Source: Arthrobacter bambusae (lineage in GTDB: Bacteria > Actinomycetota > Actinomycetes > Actinomycetales > Micrococcaceae). From it: 64,000 nucleotides of DNA. The stretch lies in assembly GCF_022606295.1 (NCBI RefSeq), contig NZ_JAHHZS010000011.1, positions 62,001-126,000 of the forward strand. The letters run 5' to 3'. Under the pieces are notes generated by a model that was not told the DNA's origin, ran no database searches, and saw only the letters and a program-made list of their open reading frames with translations. Position 1 is the first letter of the stretch. Each line of letters starts with the position of its first letter. A program made the translations under genes and the position numbers. This document shows positions 9,110 to 19,088 of the stretch, piece after piece.

Positions 9110-10108
9110 ATGCGTGCATGGTGGGTCCGGGAACCAGGCCCGATGGAATCCCGGCCGCTGGTTTGGGGCGAACGGGCCGATCCGCGCCCGGGGCGGCGGG
9201 AACTCCTCGTCAGTGTCCGCGCCTGCGGTGTCTGCCGCACGGATCTGCACCTCGCCGAAGGCGACCTTGCGCCGCGGAGGCCGAACGTCGTACCGGGCCA
9301 CGAAGCGGTGGGAACAGTCAGCGAGACCGGCGACGGGTGTGTGAGGTCCCGGCGCGGTGACAGGGTCGGAGTCGCATGGCTAGGGGGAACCTGCGGGAGC
9401 TGCGCGCATTGCCGCCGCGGCGACGAGAACCTCTGCCTCTCCCCTGTCTTCACCGGATGGGACAGGGACGGCGGCTATGCCGAACAACTCACGGTATCCG
9501 AAGATTTCGCCTATGCCATCCCGCCCCGGTTTTCGGACGAGCAGGCGGCCCCTCTATTGTGCTCCGGCATCATCGGGTACCGTGCGCTCAAACGGGCCGA
9601 GCTCCCGCCAGGTGGCCGGCTGGGCATCTATGGTTTCGGAGGCTCTGCCCATCTCACGGCACAGATGGCGCGCCACCAAGGGGCGCAGGTCTACGTGATG
9701 ACCCGTTCGGAGTCCGCCCGTGAGCTGGCACGTGAACTGGGAGCGGTGTTTGTGGGCGACGCGTACGACTCCCCGCCGGACCCACTCGACTCGGCAATAC
9801 TTTTTGCTCCCGTGGGTGACCTTGTTCCTGTGGCACTCAAGGCGCTGGACCGGGGCGGGAGCCTTGCCATTGCGGGGATCCACCTCAGCGACATACCGCC
9901 TTTGAACTACTCCGCGGATCTCTTCCATGAGCGGCAGCTCCGTAGTGTTACCGCCAATACCCGGGCAGACGGCGAAGAGTTCTGGTCCCTCGCCGCGGAC
10001 ATCCCGCTGGCCCCCACCACGACGGCGTATCCGTTAGCCGAAGCCGACACGGCGTTGCAGGACCTGGCCAACGACCGGATAACCGGCGCTGCCGTCCTCA
10101 TAGTCTGA
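9110..10108 (+). CDS. Zinc-dependent alcohol dehydrogenase, AdhP-like
   Basis: 332 residues, ATG preceded by GAGGGAG. Catalytic zinc site [13 protein letters not shown] and GHEAVG; structural zinc lobe [15 protein letters not shown]; cofactor motif [12 protein letters not shown] compact member of the bacterial Zn-ADH group that oxidises simple alcohols or reduces aldehydes with NAD(P)H. It lies 17 bp downstream of the GH15 gene, so the two are probably one transcript, though a shared pathway is not obvious. A strong hairpin lies about 85 bp after its stop. Confidence 0.88.
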   Translation: MRAWWVREPGPMESRPLVWGERADPRPGRRELLVSVRACGVCRTDLHLAEGDLAPRRPNVVPGHEAVGTVSETGDGCVRSRRGDRVGVAWLGGTCGSCAHCRRGDENLCLSPVFTGWDRDGGYAEQLTVSEDFAYAIPPRFSDEQAAPLLCSGIIGYRALKRAELPPGGRLGIYGFGGSAHLTAQMARHQGAQVYVMTRSESARELARELGAVFVGDAYDSPPDPLDSAILFAPVGDLVPVALKALDRGGSLAIAGIHLSDIPPLNYSADLFHERQLRSVTANTRADGEEFWSLAADIPLAPTTTAYPLAEADTALQDLANDRITGAAVLIV

Positions 10109-10191
10109 GCCGCAGCTCCCTGGTCGGGCGGCCGTTTTGACGGCGGCATTCGCGGCGCCCGCCGTCGGGATACCTGCGCAGAGCAGCAAGC

Positions 10192-10222
10192 GGCCGGCGG
10201 GTCCGATGACGGCCCGCCGGCC
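10192..10222. terminator. Strong GC hairpin downstream of the alcohol dehydrogenase
   Basis: Perfect 10-bp inverted repeat (GGCCGGCGGG ... CCCGCCGGCC) with an 11-nt loop, lying between two converging genes (the dehydrogenase on plus, the SPW protein on minus). There is no T-tract, as is common for actinobacterial terminators. It could serve both strands. Confidence 0.55.
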
Positions 10223-10244
10223 GATGTTCCCGCTGTTCGGCGTT

Positions 10245-10292
10245 TCAGCACTTCAGCGTTTCAGCACCTGAGCGTTTCACCACGTCAGTGCG
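10245..10292. repeat. 16-bp tandem repeat, three imperfect units
   Basis: Units start at 10245, 10261 and 10277; the first two differ at two bases (TCAGCACTTCAGCGTT, TCAGCACCTGAGCGTT) and the third is degenerate and runs into the stop of the SPW gene. Function unknown; probably replication slippage in a convergent intergenic region. Confidence 0.6.
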
Positions 10293-10647
10293 AAGGGCTG
10301 ACCATGTGATGCCGGTGTTCCTCGGTGCTGGGTTTGATCGCCATCGCGGTGACGACGAGCGCCACCAGACCGGTGATCCAGGACGTCCAGGCGACGCCGG
10401 TTTGCATGGCGTAGGAACCGAACCACGGGGAAAGGAACAACAGGGCGCCAAAGGCTGCCTGGATCCACTCCATGACCGGGGTTCCGGGCATGGCCAGATT
10501 GATGACGCCGCTGATGACCAGCAATGCGCCGAACACGAGCATCAAGGCAGTCGAGCCGCCGGCCGCCTTGGTCCAGATGACTGATAGAACAGCGTAGAGC
10601 CCGGCAACTACCGTGACCCAATCCTGCCATCGCGTCCATTTCTTCAT
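10285..10647 (-). CDS. SPW-repeat membrane protein
   Basis: 120 residues from the ATG at 10647, which has GAGGTGGG upstream. Four transmembrane helices are visible. The first pair begins WTRWQDWVTVVAGLYAVLS and the second contains FLSPWFGSY, the SPW motif that names the family, followed by a polar tail rich in His (EEHRHHM). SPW proteins are small bacterial membrane proteins of unknown function, probably arisen by duplication of a two-helix unit. The gene stands alone, convergent with the upstream dehydrogenase. Confidence 0.85.
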   Translation of the reverse strand: MKKWTRWQDWVTVVAGLYAVLSVIWTKAAGGSTALMLVFGALLVISGVINLAMPGTPVMEWIQAAFGALLFLSPWFGSYAMQTGVAWTSWITGLVALVVTAMAIKPSTEEHRHHMVSPSH

Positions 10648-11041
10648 TGAACCCACCTCTGTGATGTGGACTGCATCCCGGGGTATCGGGCAGGTACTCC
10701 GGTATTGATGTAACAAAATCCGAGCCCGGCTGCTTCCCGGCATCCCGTCGTCGAATCCTGCCCCGCACGAAGCCTTGCTAAGCGCAGACTTCCGGTCTAC
10801 AACGTAGTCATAGAGCAACATCGACGGACATGCCCGGCGTCGCCGCCGTGTCCGTCCGGAGAGGACCCCGTGATATCGAGTCGCTGGTCATAAAGTCGCA
10901 GTCAGCCGAGTGCTGGCTCCTCGACGTCCGTTGGTGAGAACCGCCGTGGCCTCCGGCGTGGACCTGCGTCCGGCGCCAACGCCCAGGTTCCGGCCCGACC
11001 CCGCCAGGTCGCCTGCTGTCGAAACCAATGGAAGGAAAGAA
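10648..11041. other. Intergenic region, divergent promoters expected
   Basis: 394 bp between the divergent SPW and sugar-binding protein genes. No convincing coding frame; frames reading into the binding-protein gene lack a ribosome binding site. An inverted pair CGGACA/TGTCCG brackets a GC-rich core at about 10825-10855. No recognised operator or riboswitch. Confidence 0.5.
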
Positions 11042-12262
11042 ATGTTAAACATGAAGGTCCCGGCACGAGGCGCCGGAACCGCCTTCATTGCAACCCTCGC
11101 TATCACGGCACTCGCCGCATGCTCGAGCACGAGCACATCGTCCACGTCGAGCGCCACGAGCTCCGGAGGAGCGGTGCCGCAGATCTCTGCGGATGCGTTC
11201 ACAGCCGATTTCTCGGCCATGAAACAACTCACGTCCCTCGCATCCCAAGGCAAAGGGATGGTCGGGGTGCTGCTGCCGGACACCACCACCTCCGCACGAT
11301 ACGTCACCTTCGATGCCCCCTACCTGAAGAAGGCATTCGAAGCCGCGGGACTCGACTCTTCCAAGTTCAAAATCGACAACGCGCAAGGCAGCGCAAGCAC
11401 CATGCAGACGCAAGCCGAGGCTGACATCACGGCAGGGGCATCCGTGCTGCTGGTCGACGCCCTCGACTCCGGTTCGGGCGCAGCCATCGAGGCGGCCGCC
11501 AGCGCGCGCGGCGTCAAGGTGGTCGACTATGACCGGCTCGTCAAAGGCGGGGCCAAGGACCGCACCTACGTAAGCTTCGACAACGTCAAGGTTGGCCAGC
11601 TGATCGGACAGGGCGAAGTCACGTGCATCGCGGACTGGAAAGTCACCAAACCAAACATCCTGGTCATGGATGGCGATCCGACCGACAACAACGCGAAACT
11701 GTTCGCCGAAGGCTATAACGGCGTGCTCAAGCCGCACTTCGACAATGGCGAGTACGTCAACGTAGGAGAGCCGGCAGGCACGTGGACGCCGTCGGTGGCA
11801 CAGACCACGTTCGCCCAGCAATACACCGCCCACCCGAACATCAACGCGGTGGTCACGCCGAACGACGACAACGCCAACGCTGTGATCGCCTACCTGCAGA
11901 GCAAGCAGATCCCCGCCAAGACCTTCCCGACGACGGGACAGGATGCGTCGTTGTCCGGCCTGCAGAACATCCTGAAGGGTTACCAGTGCGGAACGGTGTA
12001 CAAGCCGATCTACTTTGAGGCCCAGGCGGCCGCCGCAGCAGCCCTTTACCTGCGGGCGGGCGTGACCGTTCCATCGACCCTCGTGAACGGCAAGACCACA
12101 GACGACACCGCGAAGTCCGACGTCGCATCGGTCCTGCTGACCCCGCTGTGGGTGACCACGAAGAACATGGCGGACACGGTGGTCAAGGACGGTGCCGTGG
12201 CGACTTCTTCGGTGTGCATCTCGCAAGTGAAGGACGCGTGCACGGCGGCAGGTATCCAGTAG
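11042..12262 (+). CDS. Sugar ABC transporter substrate-binding lipoprotein, xylose-type
   Basis: 406 residues. The ATG at 11042 follows GGAAGGAAAG. A lipoprotein signal peptide ends with the lipobox LAAC at about residue 27, followed by a Ser/Thr-rich linker. The mature part is a periplasmic-binding-protein type 1 fold with features of XylF-like binding proteins (VGVLLPDTTTSARYV, VVDYDRL, VVTPNDDNANAVIAYL, TTGQDAS). It would be anchored outside the membrane and feed the fused ATPase-permease encoded 7 bp downstream. Xylose is the closest match by general appearance, but the ligand is not proven; ribose-class or other pentoses are alternatives. Confidence 0.88.
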   Translation: MLNMKVPARGAGTAFIATLAITALAACSSTSTSSTSSATSSGGAVPQISADAFTADFSAMKQLTSLASQGKGMVGVLLPDTTTSARYVTFDAPYLKKAFEAAGLDSSKFKIDNAQGSASTMQTQAEADITAGASVLLVDALDSGSGAAIEAAASARGVKVVDYDRLVKGGAKDRTYVSFDNVKVGQLIGQGEVTCIADWKVTKPNILVMDGDPTDNNAKLFAEGYNGVLKPHFDNGEYVNVGEPAGTWTPSVAQTTFAQQYTAHPNINAVVTPNDDNANAVIAYLQSKQIPAKTFPTTGQDASLSGLQNILKGYQCGTVYKPIYFEAQAAAAAALYLRAGVTVPSTLVNGKTTDDTAKSDVASVLLTPLWVTTKNMADTVVKDGAVATSSVCISQVKDACTAAGIQ

Positions 12263-12269
12263 TTCGACG

Positions 12270-14387
12270 ATGAGCGAGTTGGCAGCGCCGGGCCCCGCCG
12301 ACGTCGGGCCCCTGCTTCGGCTGGAGGGCATCGACAAGAACTTCGGGCCGGTGCAGGCACTGGTCGACATCACCCTCGAGGTGCCGACCGGCAAGGTGAC
12401 CGCCCTTGCCGGCGACAACGGCGCGGGCAAATCGGTGTTGATCAAATGCGTGGCCGGCATTCACGCTCCCGACGACGGGCAGCTGTTTTGGGAAAACCAA
12501 CCCGTCCGGTTGAACTCGCCGCACGAAGCCGCAGCGCTCGGCATCGAGACCGTGTACCAGGACCTTGCACTGTGCGACAACCTCGACATCGTGCAGAATC
12601 TGTTCCTCGGCCGCGAACGCCTTCGCCATCTTCTCCTTGATGAAGAGAGCATGGAGATCGCGGCCCGGGAGACGCTCGCGAGCCTGGCCGTGACCACCGT
12701 GCGGTCGATCCGGCAACCCGTCGCGTCCCTGTCCGGCGGGCAACGCCAGTCCGTCGCCATCGCGAAGTCGGTGCTGTGGAACTCGAAGCTGGTCATCATG
12801 GACGAGCCCACCGCGGCACTCGGCGTCGCCCAGACGGAGGTTGTCCTTCACCTGATCCGCCAGCTCGCCGATCGCGGCGTCGCCGTCATCGTCGTCTCGC
12901 ACAATATGAACGACGTGTTCGAAGTCGCGGACCGCATCGCCGTGCTCAGGCTCGGGCAGCTTGTGGCCATCCGACCTGTCGCGGAGATGGACCGGCAGAT
13001 CGTGGTCGACCTGATGACCACGGGGTTCTCCGATCGGGCACGGCCGGAACTTGCGCCTCCATCGCCGTCGAACCGTCAGCTGACCGCCGCCAAGGGGCCC
13101 CTCCCCTCCGCGGCGGCGGTGCTCCAGGACGAGCCGACCACGGCTGCGGCCAAGCGGAAGGCCGCATTGGCGTTGAACCCGGACATCACCGCGACCTCGC
13201 TGCCCGATTACTTCCGCGCGGCGTTCGCTCGGGTCCGGGGCGGCGAGAGCGGAGTGCTGCCGGTTCTCGCGGGCCTGTTGCTGATCTCCGTGCTGTTCCA
13301 ATCCCTGAACCCGAATTTCCTGACTCCCGGCAACTTGGTGAACCTGCTCATCCAAGGTTCGGTTTTCATGCTCTTGGCGATGGGCCAGGTTTTCGTGCTC
13401 CTGCTCGGCGAAATCGACCTGTCCATCGGGTATGTCGGCGGGGTGGGCGGCGTCATCATGGCCGAACTCGTCCAGGAGTCCACAGGCTGGCCCTGGTGGG
13501 CGGCGATCGCCGTCGGCTTGCTGAGCTGCGCCGGGATCGGACTGCTCCACGGGACGATCATCACCCGGCTCGGCCTGCCGTCGTTCGTCGTGACCCTCGG
13601 CGGCCAACTCGGCTGGCTTGGGGTGATGCTCATCATCCTCGGCAGCGGCGGCGTGGTGCCCATCAATGACACCGTCATCAACAACATCGCGAGCGGCAAC
13701 CTCAGCCCGGTCACCAGCTGGATCCTCATGTTCGTCGTCGTCGGGGCGTTCAGCGCGTGGACGTGGCTGCGGGACGCCCGCCGGCGCAATACCGGGCTCG
13801 TCGCGCCGCCTGCCAGCGTCAGCGCCTTGAAGATCGCAGCGGCGCTCGCCGCGGGTGTGGCCATCGTGTGGCTCTGCAATACCGACCGGGGCACCCTCGT
13901 GGAAATCAGCGGCGTGCCGTGGGTGCTCCTGGTGGTGCTCGGGGTCCTCGCCGCCTGGACGCTGTTGCTCGGGCGTACCCGGTTCGGCCGCTACGTCTAC
14001 GCGATTGGCGGCAACGCCGAGGCCGCGCGGCGGGGAGGCGTGAACCTTGCGCGCATCCGTACCCTCGCCTTCATGCTCGCTTCCTTCACGGCGGGAATCG
14101 GCGGAATCGTCTACGCGTCGCGGCTCCGCTCCGTCTCGACGTCATACGACGGCGGCACGCTGGTGCTTTACGCGGTGGCGGCCGCAGTGATCGGCGGGAC
14201 CAGCCTGTTCGGCGGGCGCGGCAAAGTGCTGCACGGGGTCCTGGGCGGGCTGGTGATCGCGACGATCGATAACGGCATGGGCCTGCAGGGCTACAGCGCA
14301 CCGGCCAAGTACGTCGTCACCGCGCTGGTCCTCGTCGCGGCAGTGACGATCGACGCCGTCGCGCGCCGCGGGCGCTCCAGGACGTAA
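12270..14387 (+). CDS. Fused ATPase-permease of a sugar ABC importer (XylG-XylH-like)
   Basis: 705 residues, one protein holding two normally separate subunits. Residues about 15-250 are a single ABC ATPase domain with Walker A GDNGAGKS, signature LSGGQRQ, Walker B LVIMDEPTAA and the H-loop VVSHNM. Residues about 250-310 are a Pro/Ala-rich linker. Residues about 315-700 are a RbsC/XylH-class permease with about ten helices and the family motifs LLLGEIDLSIGYVGG, GRYVYAIGGNAEAARRGG and AAVIGGTSLFGGRG. Canonical RbsA/XylG ATPases have two tandem ATPase domains of about 500 residues; this has one. It follows the binding-protein gene by 7 bp. The reading frame is continuous, with no frameshift sign. 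Confidence 0.9.
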   Translation: MSELAAPGPADVGPLLRLEGIDKNFGPVQALVDITLEVPTGKVTALAGDNGAGKSVLIKCVAGIHAPDDGQLFWENQPVRLNSPHEAAALGIETVYQDLALCDNLDIVQNLFLGRERLRHLLLDEESMEIAARETLASLAVTTVRSIRQPVASLSGGQRQSVAIAKSVLWNSKLVIMDEPTAALGVAQTEVVLHLIRQLADRGVAVIVVSHNMNDVFEVADRIAVLRLGQLVAIRPVAEMDRQIVVDLMTTGFSDRARPELAPPSPSNRQLTAAKGPLPSAAAVLQDEPTTAAAKRKAALALNPDITATSLPDYFRAAFARVRGGESGVLPVLAGLLLISVLFQSLNPNFLTPGNLVNLLIQGSVFMLLAMGQVFVLLLGEIDLSIGYVGGVGGVIMAELVQESTGWPWWAAIAVGLLSCAGIGLLHGTIITRLGLPSFVVTLGGQLGWLGVMLIILGSGGVVPINDTVINNIASGNLSPVTSWILMFVVVGAFSAWTWLRDARRRNTGLVAPPASVSALKIAAALAAGVAIVWLCNTDRGTLVEISGVPWVLLVVLGVLAAWTLLLGRTRFGRYVYAIGGNAEAARRGGVNLARIRTLAFMLASFTAGIGGIVYASRLRSVSTSYDGGTLVLYAVAAAVIGGTSLFGGRGKVLHGVLGGLVIATIDNGMGLQGYSAPAKYVVTALVLVAAVTIDAVARRGRSRT

Positions 14388-14523
14388 CTGCCAAACCGGC
14401 TTGTGCCTGGCAACACTGGACGTGGATGGTCAGCAGGCTTAATGTTCAAGGGTGGCAGGCTTCCTCGAGGGACCGTTGGCCACCCCTGCGGCCTGTCCAT
14501 GCAAGTCCAACGGAGGAGGAAAG

Positions 14524-15000
14524 ATGCGAAAGGTTGAAGAAGCCATTGACGTGGATGTCCCCGTCCGTGCCGCTTACAACCAGTGGACGCAGTTTGAGTC
14601 GTTTCCCCGATTCATGTCCGGTGTGGAATCCGTAACCCAGTTGAGCGACACGACCAACCATTGGGTCACCAGGATAGGGGGCGTGGAACGGGAGTTCGAC
14701 ACGGAAATCGTCGACCAGGAACCCGACGACCGGATTGCTTGGCGCAGCATTGACGGTAAATCGCACGCCGGCATCATCAGGTTTTCGCCGCTGGACGCCA
14801 ACCACACCCACGTCAAGGTCCATTTCGAGTGGGCGCCCGAAACCTTCATGGAGAAGGCCGGAGCCGCGCTCCAAGTAGACGAGATGCAGGTAAAGGCGGA
14901 CCTGAAGAAGTTCAAGGAATTCATCGAGGCGCGTGGAGCCGAAACCGGAGGGTGGCGTGGCCAGGTGGAGGATCAAGGCCCCACAGGCACGCAACCGTGA
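14524..15000 (+). CDS. SRPBCC (START/cyclase-like) family protein
   Basis: 158 residues from the ATG at 14524, preceded by GGAGGA. The N-terminal pattern (IDVDVPVRAAYNQWTQFESFPRFMSGV) and the central GVEREFDTEIVDQEPDDRI segment are typical of polyketide cyclase/dehydrase-like SRPBCC proteins common in actinobacteria. These bind hydrophobic ligands in a helix-grip fold; this subfamily has no assigned reaction. The stop overlaps a possible GTG start of the next gene, suggesting co-transcription with the NmrA-like protein. Confidence 0.85.
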   Translation: MRKVEEAIDVDVPVRAAYNQWTQFESFPRFMSGVESVTQLSDTTNHWVTRIGGVEREFDTEIVDQEPDDRIAWRSIDGKSHAGIIRFSPLDANHTHVKVHFEWAPETFMEKAGAALQVDEMQVKADLKKFKEFIEARGAETGGWRGQVEDQGPTGTQP

Positions 15001-15017
15001 CGCCCTCCGAGTCAACA

Positions 15018-15932
15018 ATGACCGACCCGGGACCAGTGCTTGTGGTCGGCGGTACCGGGATGCTCGGCAGCCAGGTGGTGTCCCGGCTGCTGGCGGGAGG
15101 TAAACAAGTCCGCGCCTTGGTGCGGCCCGGTTCGGATGCGGGCCGCCTCGAAGAACTGGGTGCCACGATCGTACGTGGCGACATGATGGACCCGGAATCG
15201 CTTGCGCACGCCATGGACGGCGTCGACGCGGTGATCACCTCAGCGGCCGGATACACCCACCATCGGGAGGGCGACACCCCTCTCACCGACACGGTGGGCA
15301 ACATCAACCTCGTCGATGCGGCCAGCCGCGCCGGTACTCGCCGATTTGTCCTCACCAGCATCCTCACCTGCGATCAGACTCCGGATGTCCCGCACTTCTG
15401 GCACAAGAAGCTGACCGAGGACCGTCTGGAAGAACTCGGGGTCCCGTTCGTAGCCCTGCGTCCGGGCGCTTTCCTTGAGCAGATCACCCGCTTCGGCGAC
15501 CCGTTCAGCGAGGGGCGGCTCATGTGGTTCGGGTCGTCCACGGTCCCCCTGACATACGTTCTTGCCAGTGACCTCGCCGGATACCTTGCAGCCGCAGTCG
15601 ACGCAGGCGGCATCGAGGGCCAACGCATCGACATCGGCTGGAACCGGCCGGTAACCATGCAGGACATCGCCGATATCTCCGGTCAGATGCTCGGCCGCCA
15701 GATCGAGCTCGTCCTGAACCCGGTCAGCCAGATGGGACCGGAATTCGGGGCGATGATGGAGTGGTTCCAGACCGGCCGCTATGTCGCCGACACCTCACGC
15801 CAGCGCGATGTCTTCGGCCCACCGCCGACCGCGGAGGACGCCGTCGCACGCCTGCTCGCGGGCCTCGGGCACAAGGTTGACCGGGAAAGGCCCGACGGCG
15901 GCAGGACGGGGCAGTCGGTCGACTCGTCCTAG
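15018..15932 (+). CDS. NAD(P)-binding NmrA/SDR-like protein
   Basis: 304 residues from the ATG at 15018; an in-frame GTG at 14997 overlapping the previous stop (GTGA) would add 7 residues and is an equally possible coupled start. Rossmann motif [13 protein letters not shown] at the N-terminus, then an atypical SDR body ([24 protein letters not shown]) like NmrA/NAD(P)H-azoreductase relatives, without a clear YxxxK catalytic pair. A redox-sensing or reductase role is plausible; the substrate is unknown. Its TAG stop overlaps the stop of the convergent clpC gene within the sequence CTAG. Confidence 0.82.
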   Translation: MTDPGPVLVVGGTGMLGSQVVSRLLAGGKQVRALVRPGSDAGRLEELGATIVRGDMMDPESLAHAMDGVDAVITSAAGYTHHREGDTPLTDTVGNINLVDAASRAGTRRFVLTSILTCDQTPDVPHFWHKKLTEDRLEELGVPFVALRPGAFLEQITRFGDPFSEGRLMWFGSSTVPLTYVLASDLAGYLAAAVDAGGIEGQRIDIGWNRPVTMQDIADISGQMLGRQIELVLNPVSQMGPEFGAMMEWFQTGRYVADTSRQRDVFGPPPTAEDAVARLLAGLGHKVDRERPDGGRTGQSVDSS

Positions 15933-18424
15933 CCCACGGCGGGCAGCGCATCCGGGATGCGTGGCTTGGCGTTGCCGGCGAACGTGAATTTCGCGTCGTC
16001 GCCTTCGCCGTCTACGTCGACCACCACGATGTCACCCGGGTGCAGTTCGCCGAAGAGGATCTTCTCGGAGAGCTGGTCCTCGATCTCGCGCTGGATGGTC
16101 CGGCGCAGCGGCCGCGCACCCATGGCGGGGTTGTATCCGCGGGTGGCCAGGAGGACCTTGGCGGCGTCCGTGAGCTCGATGCCCATGTCCTTGTCGGCCA
16201 AATGCTGCTCCAGCCGACGGATCATGAGGTCAACAATCTCGATGATCTCGTCCTGCGTGAGCTGCGGGAAGACAATGACGTCGTCAACACGGTTGAGGAA
16301 CTCGGGACGGAATTGCTGCTTGAGCTCCTCCGTGACCCGGGCCCGCATCCGGTTGTAACCGGTGGTGGTGTCCGTGCCGGACTGGAAGCCCGTCGCGACG
16401 CTCTTGGAGATATCGCGGGTGCCGAGGTTGGTGGTCATGATGATCACCGTGTTCTTGAAGTCCACCACCCGGCCGTGGCTATCCGTCAGGCGGCCGTCCT
16501 CGAGGATCTGCAGCAGCGAGTTGAACAAGTCGGAGTGCGCCTTCTCCACCTCGTCGAACAGGACCACGGAGAACGGACGACGGCGGACCTTCTCGGTCAG
16601 CTGCCCGCCCTCGTCGTAGCCGACATAGCCCGGAGGGGCACCGAAGAGACGCGACACGGAATGCTTTTCGGAGTACTCGGACATGTCCAGCGTGATGAGG
16701 GCCTCTTCGTCAGCGAAGAGGAACTCGGCCAGGGCCTTCGCGAGCTCGGTCTTGCCGACGCCGGTAGGTCCGGCGAAGATGAACGAGCCGCCCGGACGCC
16801 TGGGATCCTTCAGGCCCGCACGGGTGCGGCGAATGGCCCGCGACACCGAGTTGATGGCTTCGTTCTGCCCGATAACGCGCTTGTGGAGTTCCTCCTCCAT
16901 CTTGAGGAGACGGCTGGATTCTTCCTCGGTGAGCTTGAAGACCGGGATGCCGGTGGAATTCGCCAGAACCTCGGCGATCAGCTCCTCGTCTACCTCGGAG
17001 TGGCCTTCCATGCCGCCGGACTTCCATCTCAGTTCCTTTTCCCTGCGTTCGGCGACGAGCTTTTGCTCCTTCATCCGCAGCGACGCGGCGCCTTCGAAGT
17101 CCTGCGCGTCGATGGCCGACTCCTTCTCCATCTTCACCTCGGCGATGCGTGCATCCATCGCTTTCAGCTCCGGCGGACGGGTCATCCGGCGGATCCGCAG
17201 CCGGGCGCCGGCTTCGTCGATCAGGTCGATCGCCTTGTCCGGCAGGAAGCGGTCCGAAACGTAACGCTCCGAGAGGCTCGCCGCGGCCGCCAGGGCGCCG
17301 TCGGTGATGGTCACCCGGTGGTGCGCCTCGTAACGGTCACGCAGGCCCTTGAGGATCTCGACCGTGTCGGCCACCGACGGTTCCTGGACCTGGATCGGCT
17401 GGAAGCGGCGCTCCAGTGCCGCGTCCTTCTCGATGTGCTTGCGGTACTCGTCCAGTGTGGTGGCACCAATGGTCTGGAGTTCACCACGGGCCAGCAACGG
17501 CTTGAGGATGGACGCGGCATCGATCGCACCCTCGGCAGCGCCGGCACCCACGAGCGTGTGGATCTCGTCGATGAAGAGGATGATGTCGCCACGGGTCCGG
17601 ATTTCCTTGAGGACCTTCTTCAGGCGCTCTTCGAAATCACCACGGTAGCGGGAACCGGCCACCACGGACCCCAAATCGAGCGTGTAAAGCTGCTTGTCTT
17701 TCAGGCTCTGGGGCACGTTGCCCCGGACGATCGCCTGGGCAAGGCCCTCGACGACGGCGGTCTTGCCGACGCCGGGCTCACCGATCAGCACCGGGTTGTT
17801 CTTGGTGCGGCGGGAGAGGACCTGCATGACGCGTTCCATCTCCAGCTCGCGGCCGATCACGGGATCGAGCTTGTTCTCCCGCGCGGCCTGGGTCAGGTTG
17901 CGGCCGAACTGGTCCAGCACCACCGAACCGGCCGGAGCCACCTCGGGCTGGCTCGGTCCGGCGACCGTTCCGCCGGGGTCCTTACTCTCATAGCCGGAAA
18001 GCAAATGGATCACCTGCTGACGGACCCGGCCAAGGTCGGCGCCAAGCTTGACGAGGACCTGCGCGGCAACGCCTTCACCCTCACGGATGAGGCCGAGCAG
18101 GATGTGCTCGGTACCGATGTAGTTGTGGCCGAGCTGCAGGGCTTCCCGAAGTGCGAGTTCAAGCACCTTCTTGGCGCGCGGGGTGAAGGGGATGTGACCC
18201 GACGGGGCCTGCCGGCCCTGGCCGATGATCTCCTGTACCTGCTCGCGGACGCCATCGAGCGAAATGCTCATCGACTCCAACGCCTTGGCGGCAACCCCCT
18301 CACCCTCCTGGATCAGACCCAAAAGGATGTGCTCGGTACCGATGTAGTTATGGTTGAGCATGCGTGCCTCTTCTTGGGCAAGCACAACAACGCGACGGGC
18401 ACGGTCCGTAAATCTCTCAAACAT
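15929..18424 (-). CDS. clpC: ATP-dependent Clp protease ATP-binding subunit ClpC
   Basis: 831 residues, the usual ClpC length, from the ATG at 18424 ([20 protein letters not shown]) with AGGAG upstream; the frame is open further upstream but without ClpC-like sequence. Two Clp N-terminal repeats (each containing [14 protein letters not shown]), first AAA+ module with GEPGVGKTA and [10 protein letters not shown], a UVR-type middle region, second AAA+ module with [11 protein letters not shown], and the D2-small domain. It unfolds substrates for ClpP in the cytoplasm and is essential in many actinobacteria. The promoter region is shared with the divergent yqeY gene; no clear regulator box was seen. 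Confidence 0.98.
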   Translation of the reverse strand: MFERFTDRARRVVVLAQEEARMLNHNYIGTEHILLGLIQEGEGVAAKALESMSISLDGVREQVQEIIGQGRQAPSGHIPFTPRAKKVLELALREALQLGHNYIGTEHILLGLIREGEGVAAQVLVKLGADLGRVRQQVIHLLSGYESKDPGGTVAGPSQPEVAPAGSVVLDQFGRNLTQAARENKLDPVIGRELEMERVMQVLSRRTKNNPVLIGEPGVGKTAVVEGLAQAIVRGNVPQSLKDKQLYTLDLGSVVAGSRYRGDFEERLKKVLKEIRTRGDIILFIDEIHTLVGAGAAEGAIDAASILKPLLARGELQTIGATTLDEYRKHIEKDAALERRFQPIQVQEPSVADTVEILKGLRDRYEAHHRVTITDGALAAAASLSERYVSDRFLPDKAIDLIDEAGARLRIRRMTRPPELKAMDARIAEVKMEKESAIDAQDFEGAASLRMKEQKLVAERREKELRWKSGGMEGHSEVDEELIAEVLANSTGIPVFKLTEEESSRLLKMEEELHKRVIGQNEAINSVSRAIRRTRAGLKDPRRPGGSFIFAGPTGVGKTELAKALAEFLFADEEALITLDMSEYSEKHSVSRLFGAPPGYVGYDEGGQLTEKVRRRPFSVVLFDEVEKAHSDLFNSLLQILEDGRLTDSHGRVVDFKNTVIIMTTNLGTRDISKSVATGFQSGTDTTTGYNRMRARVTEELKQQFRPEFLNRVDDVIVFPQLTQDEIIEIVDLMIRRLEQHLADKDMGIELTDAAKVLLATRGYNPAMGARPLRRTIQREIEDQLSEKILFGELHPGDIVVVDVDGEGDDAKFTFAGNAKPRIPDALPAVG

Positions 18425-18595
18425 TTCGCCACACTCCTGGCAGCCGCCTACCTTGATGCTACGTCGCGGAGGGCCTTCTTGGGGGATCGCCGGAGGCAGA
18501 ATTTTAGATACCGGACCGGCCGGCCGCATGGCTCTTCTGCACAGACGCTCCAGACCGTGAAGAATGAAAACAATCACCAAGTAGAGGGAATTACC

Positions 18596-19060
18596 ATGAG
18601 CACCTTGAAGCAACGCCTGCATGCTGACGTCGTAGTCCACATGAAGGATCGCAACAAAACTGCGCTCACGACGGTCCGCAACGTCCTGGGCGAAATCGAG
18701 ACGCGTGAGAAGTCCGGCAAGACACCCATCGAGTTGGACGACACCCAGGTGACGGCGCTGCTGCAAAAGGAAGCCGCCAAGCGCCGGGACACGGCCCGCA
18801 TTTACACGGAGGCCGGAGAGGCCGAACGCGCCGCGGCGGAAATCGCCGAGGCCGAAGTCATCGAGGCCTACTTGCCTACAATGCTGACATCCGCCGAAGT
18901 CGAGGACATCGTCGACGAGGCAATCGCCGCGTTGAAGGCCGGTGGCACTGAACTCTCGGTCAGGCAGATGGGCGCCGTGATGAAGCCCGTCACGGCAAAG
19001 GTCGCCGGCCGCTTCGACGGCAAGGCCGTCAGCGAAATCGTCCGAAACCGACTCGCATAA
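18596..19060 (+). CDS. GatB/YqeY domain-containing protein
   Basis: 154 residues from the ATG at 18596, preceded by AGAGGG. The sequence ([18 protein letters not shown]..., then a [17 protein letters not shown] helix and a C-terminal [17 protein letters not shown] segment) is a standard stand-alone YqeY, related to the tail domain of the GatB amidotransferase subunit. The role is uncertain; a link to tRNA or amide metabolism is only by homology. It is divergent from clpC, and an HNH-domain gene follows after 28 bp. Confidence 0.93.
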   Translation: MSTLKQRLHADVVVHMKDRNKTALTTVRNVLGEIETREKSGKTPIELDDTQVTALLQKEAAKRRDTARIYTEAGEAERAAAEIAEAEVIEAYLPTMLTSAEVEDIVDEAIAALKAGGTELSVRQMGAVMKPVTAKVAGRFDGKAVSEIVRNRLA

Positions 19061-19088
19061 TTTCACCGGCACGCAGGGAGGAGCAGCC

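Noticed and set aside
12270..14387. Frameshift or missed stop joining two transporter genes
   Set aside because: A single continuous frame with a Pro/Ala linker and no internal ribosome binding site or start was found; kept as a real fusion, though a sequencing error cannot be excluded.
16040..18595. Very long plus-strand frame opposite clpC running in frame into yqeY
   Set aside because: ClpC is certain on the other strand; the frame has no domain similarity before the YqeY start and results from codon bias.
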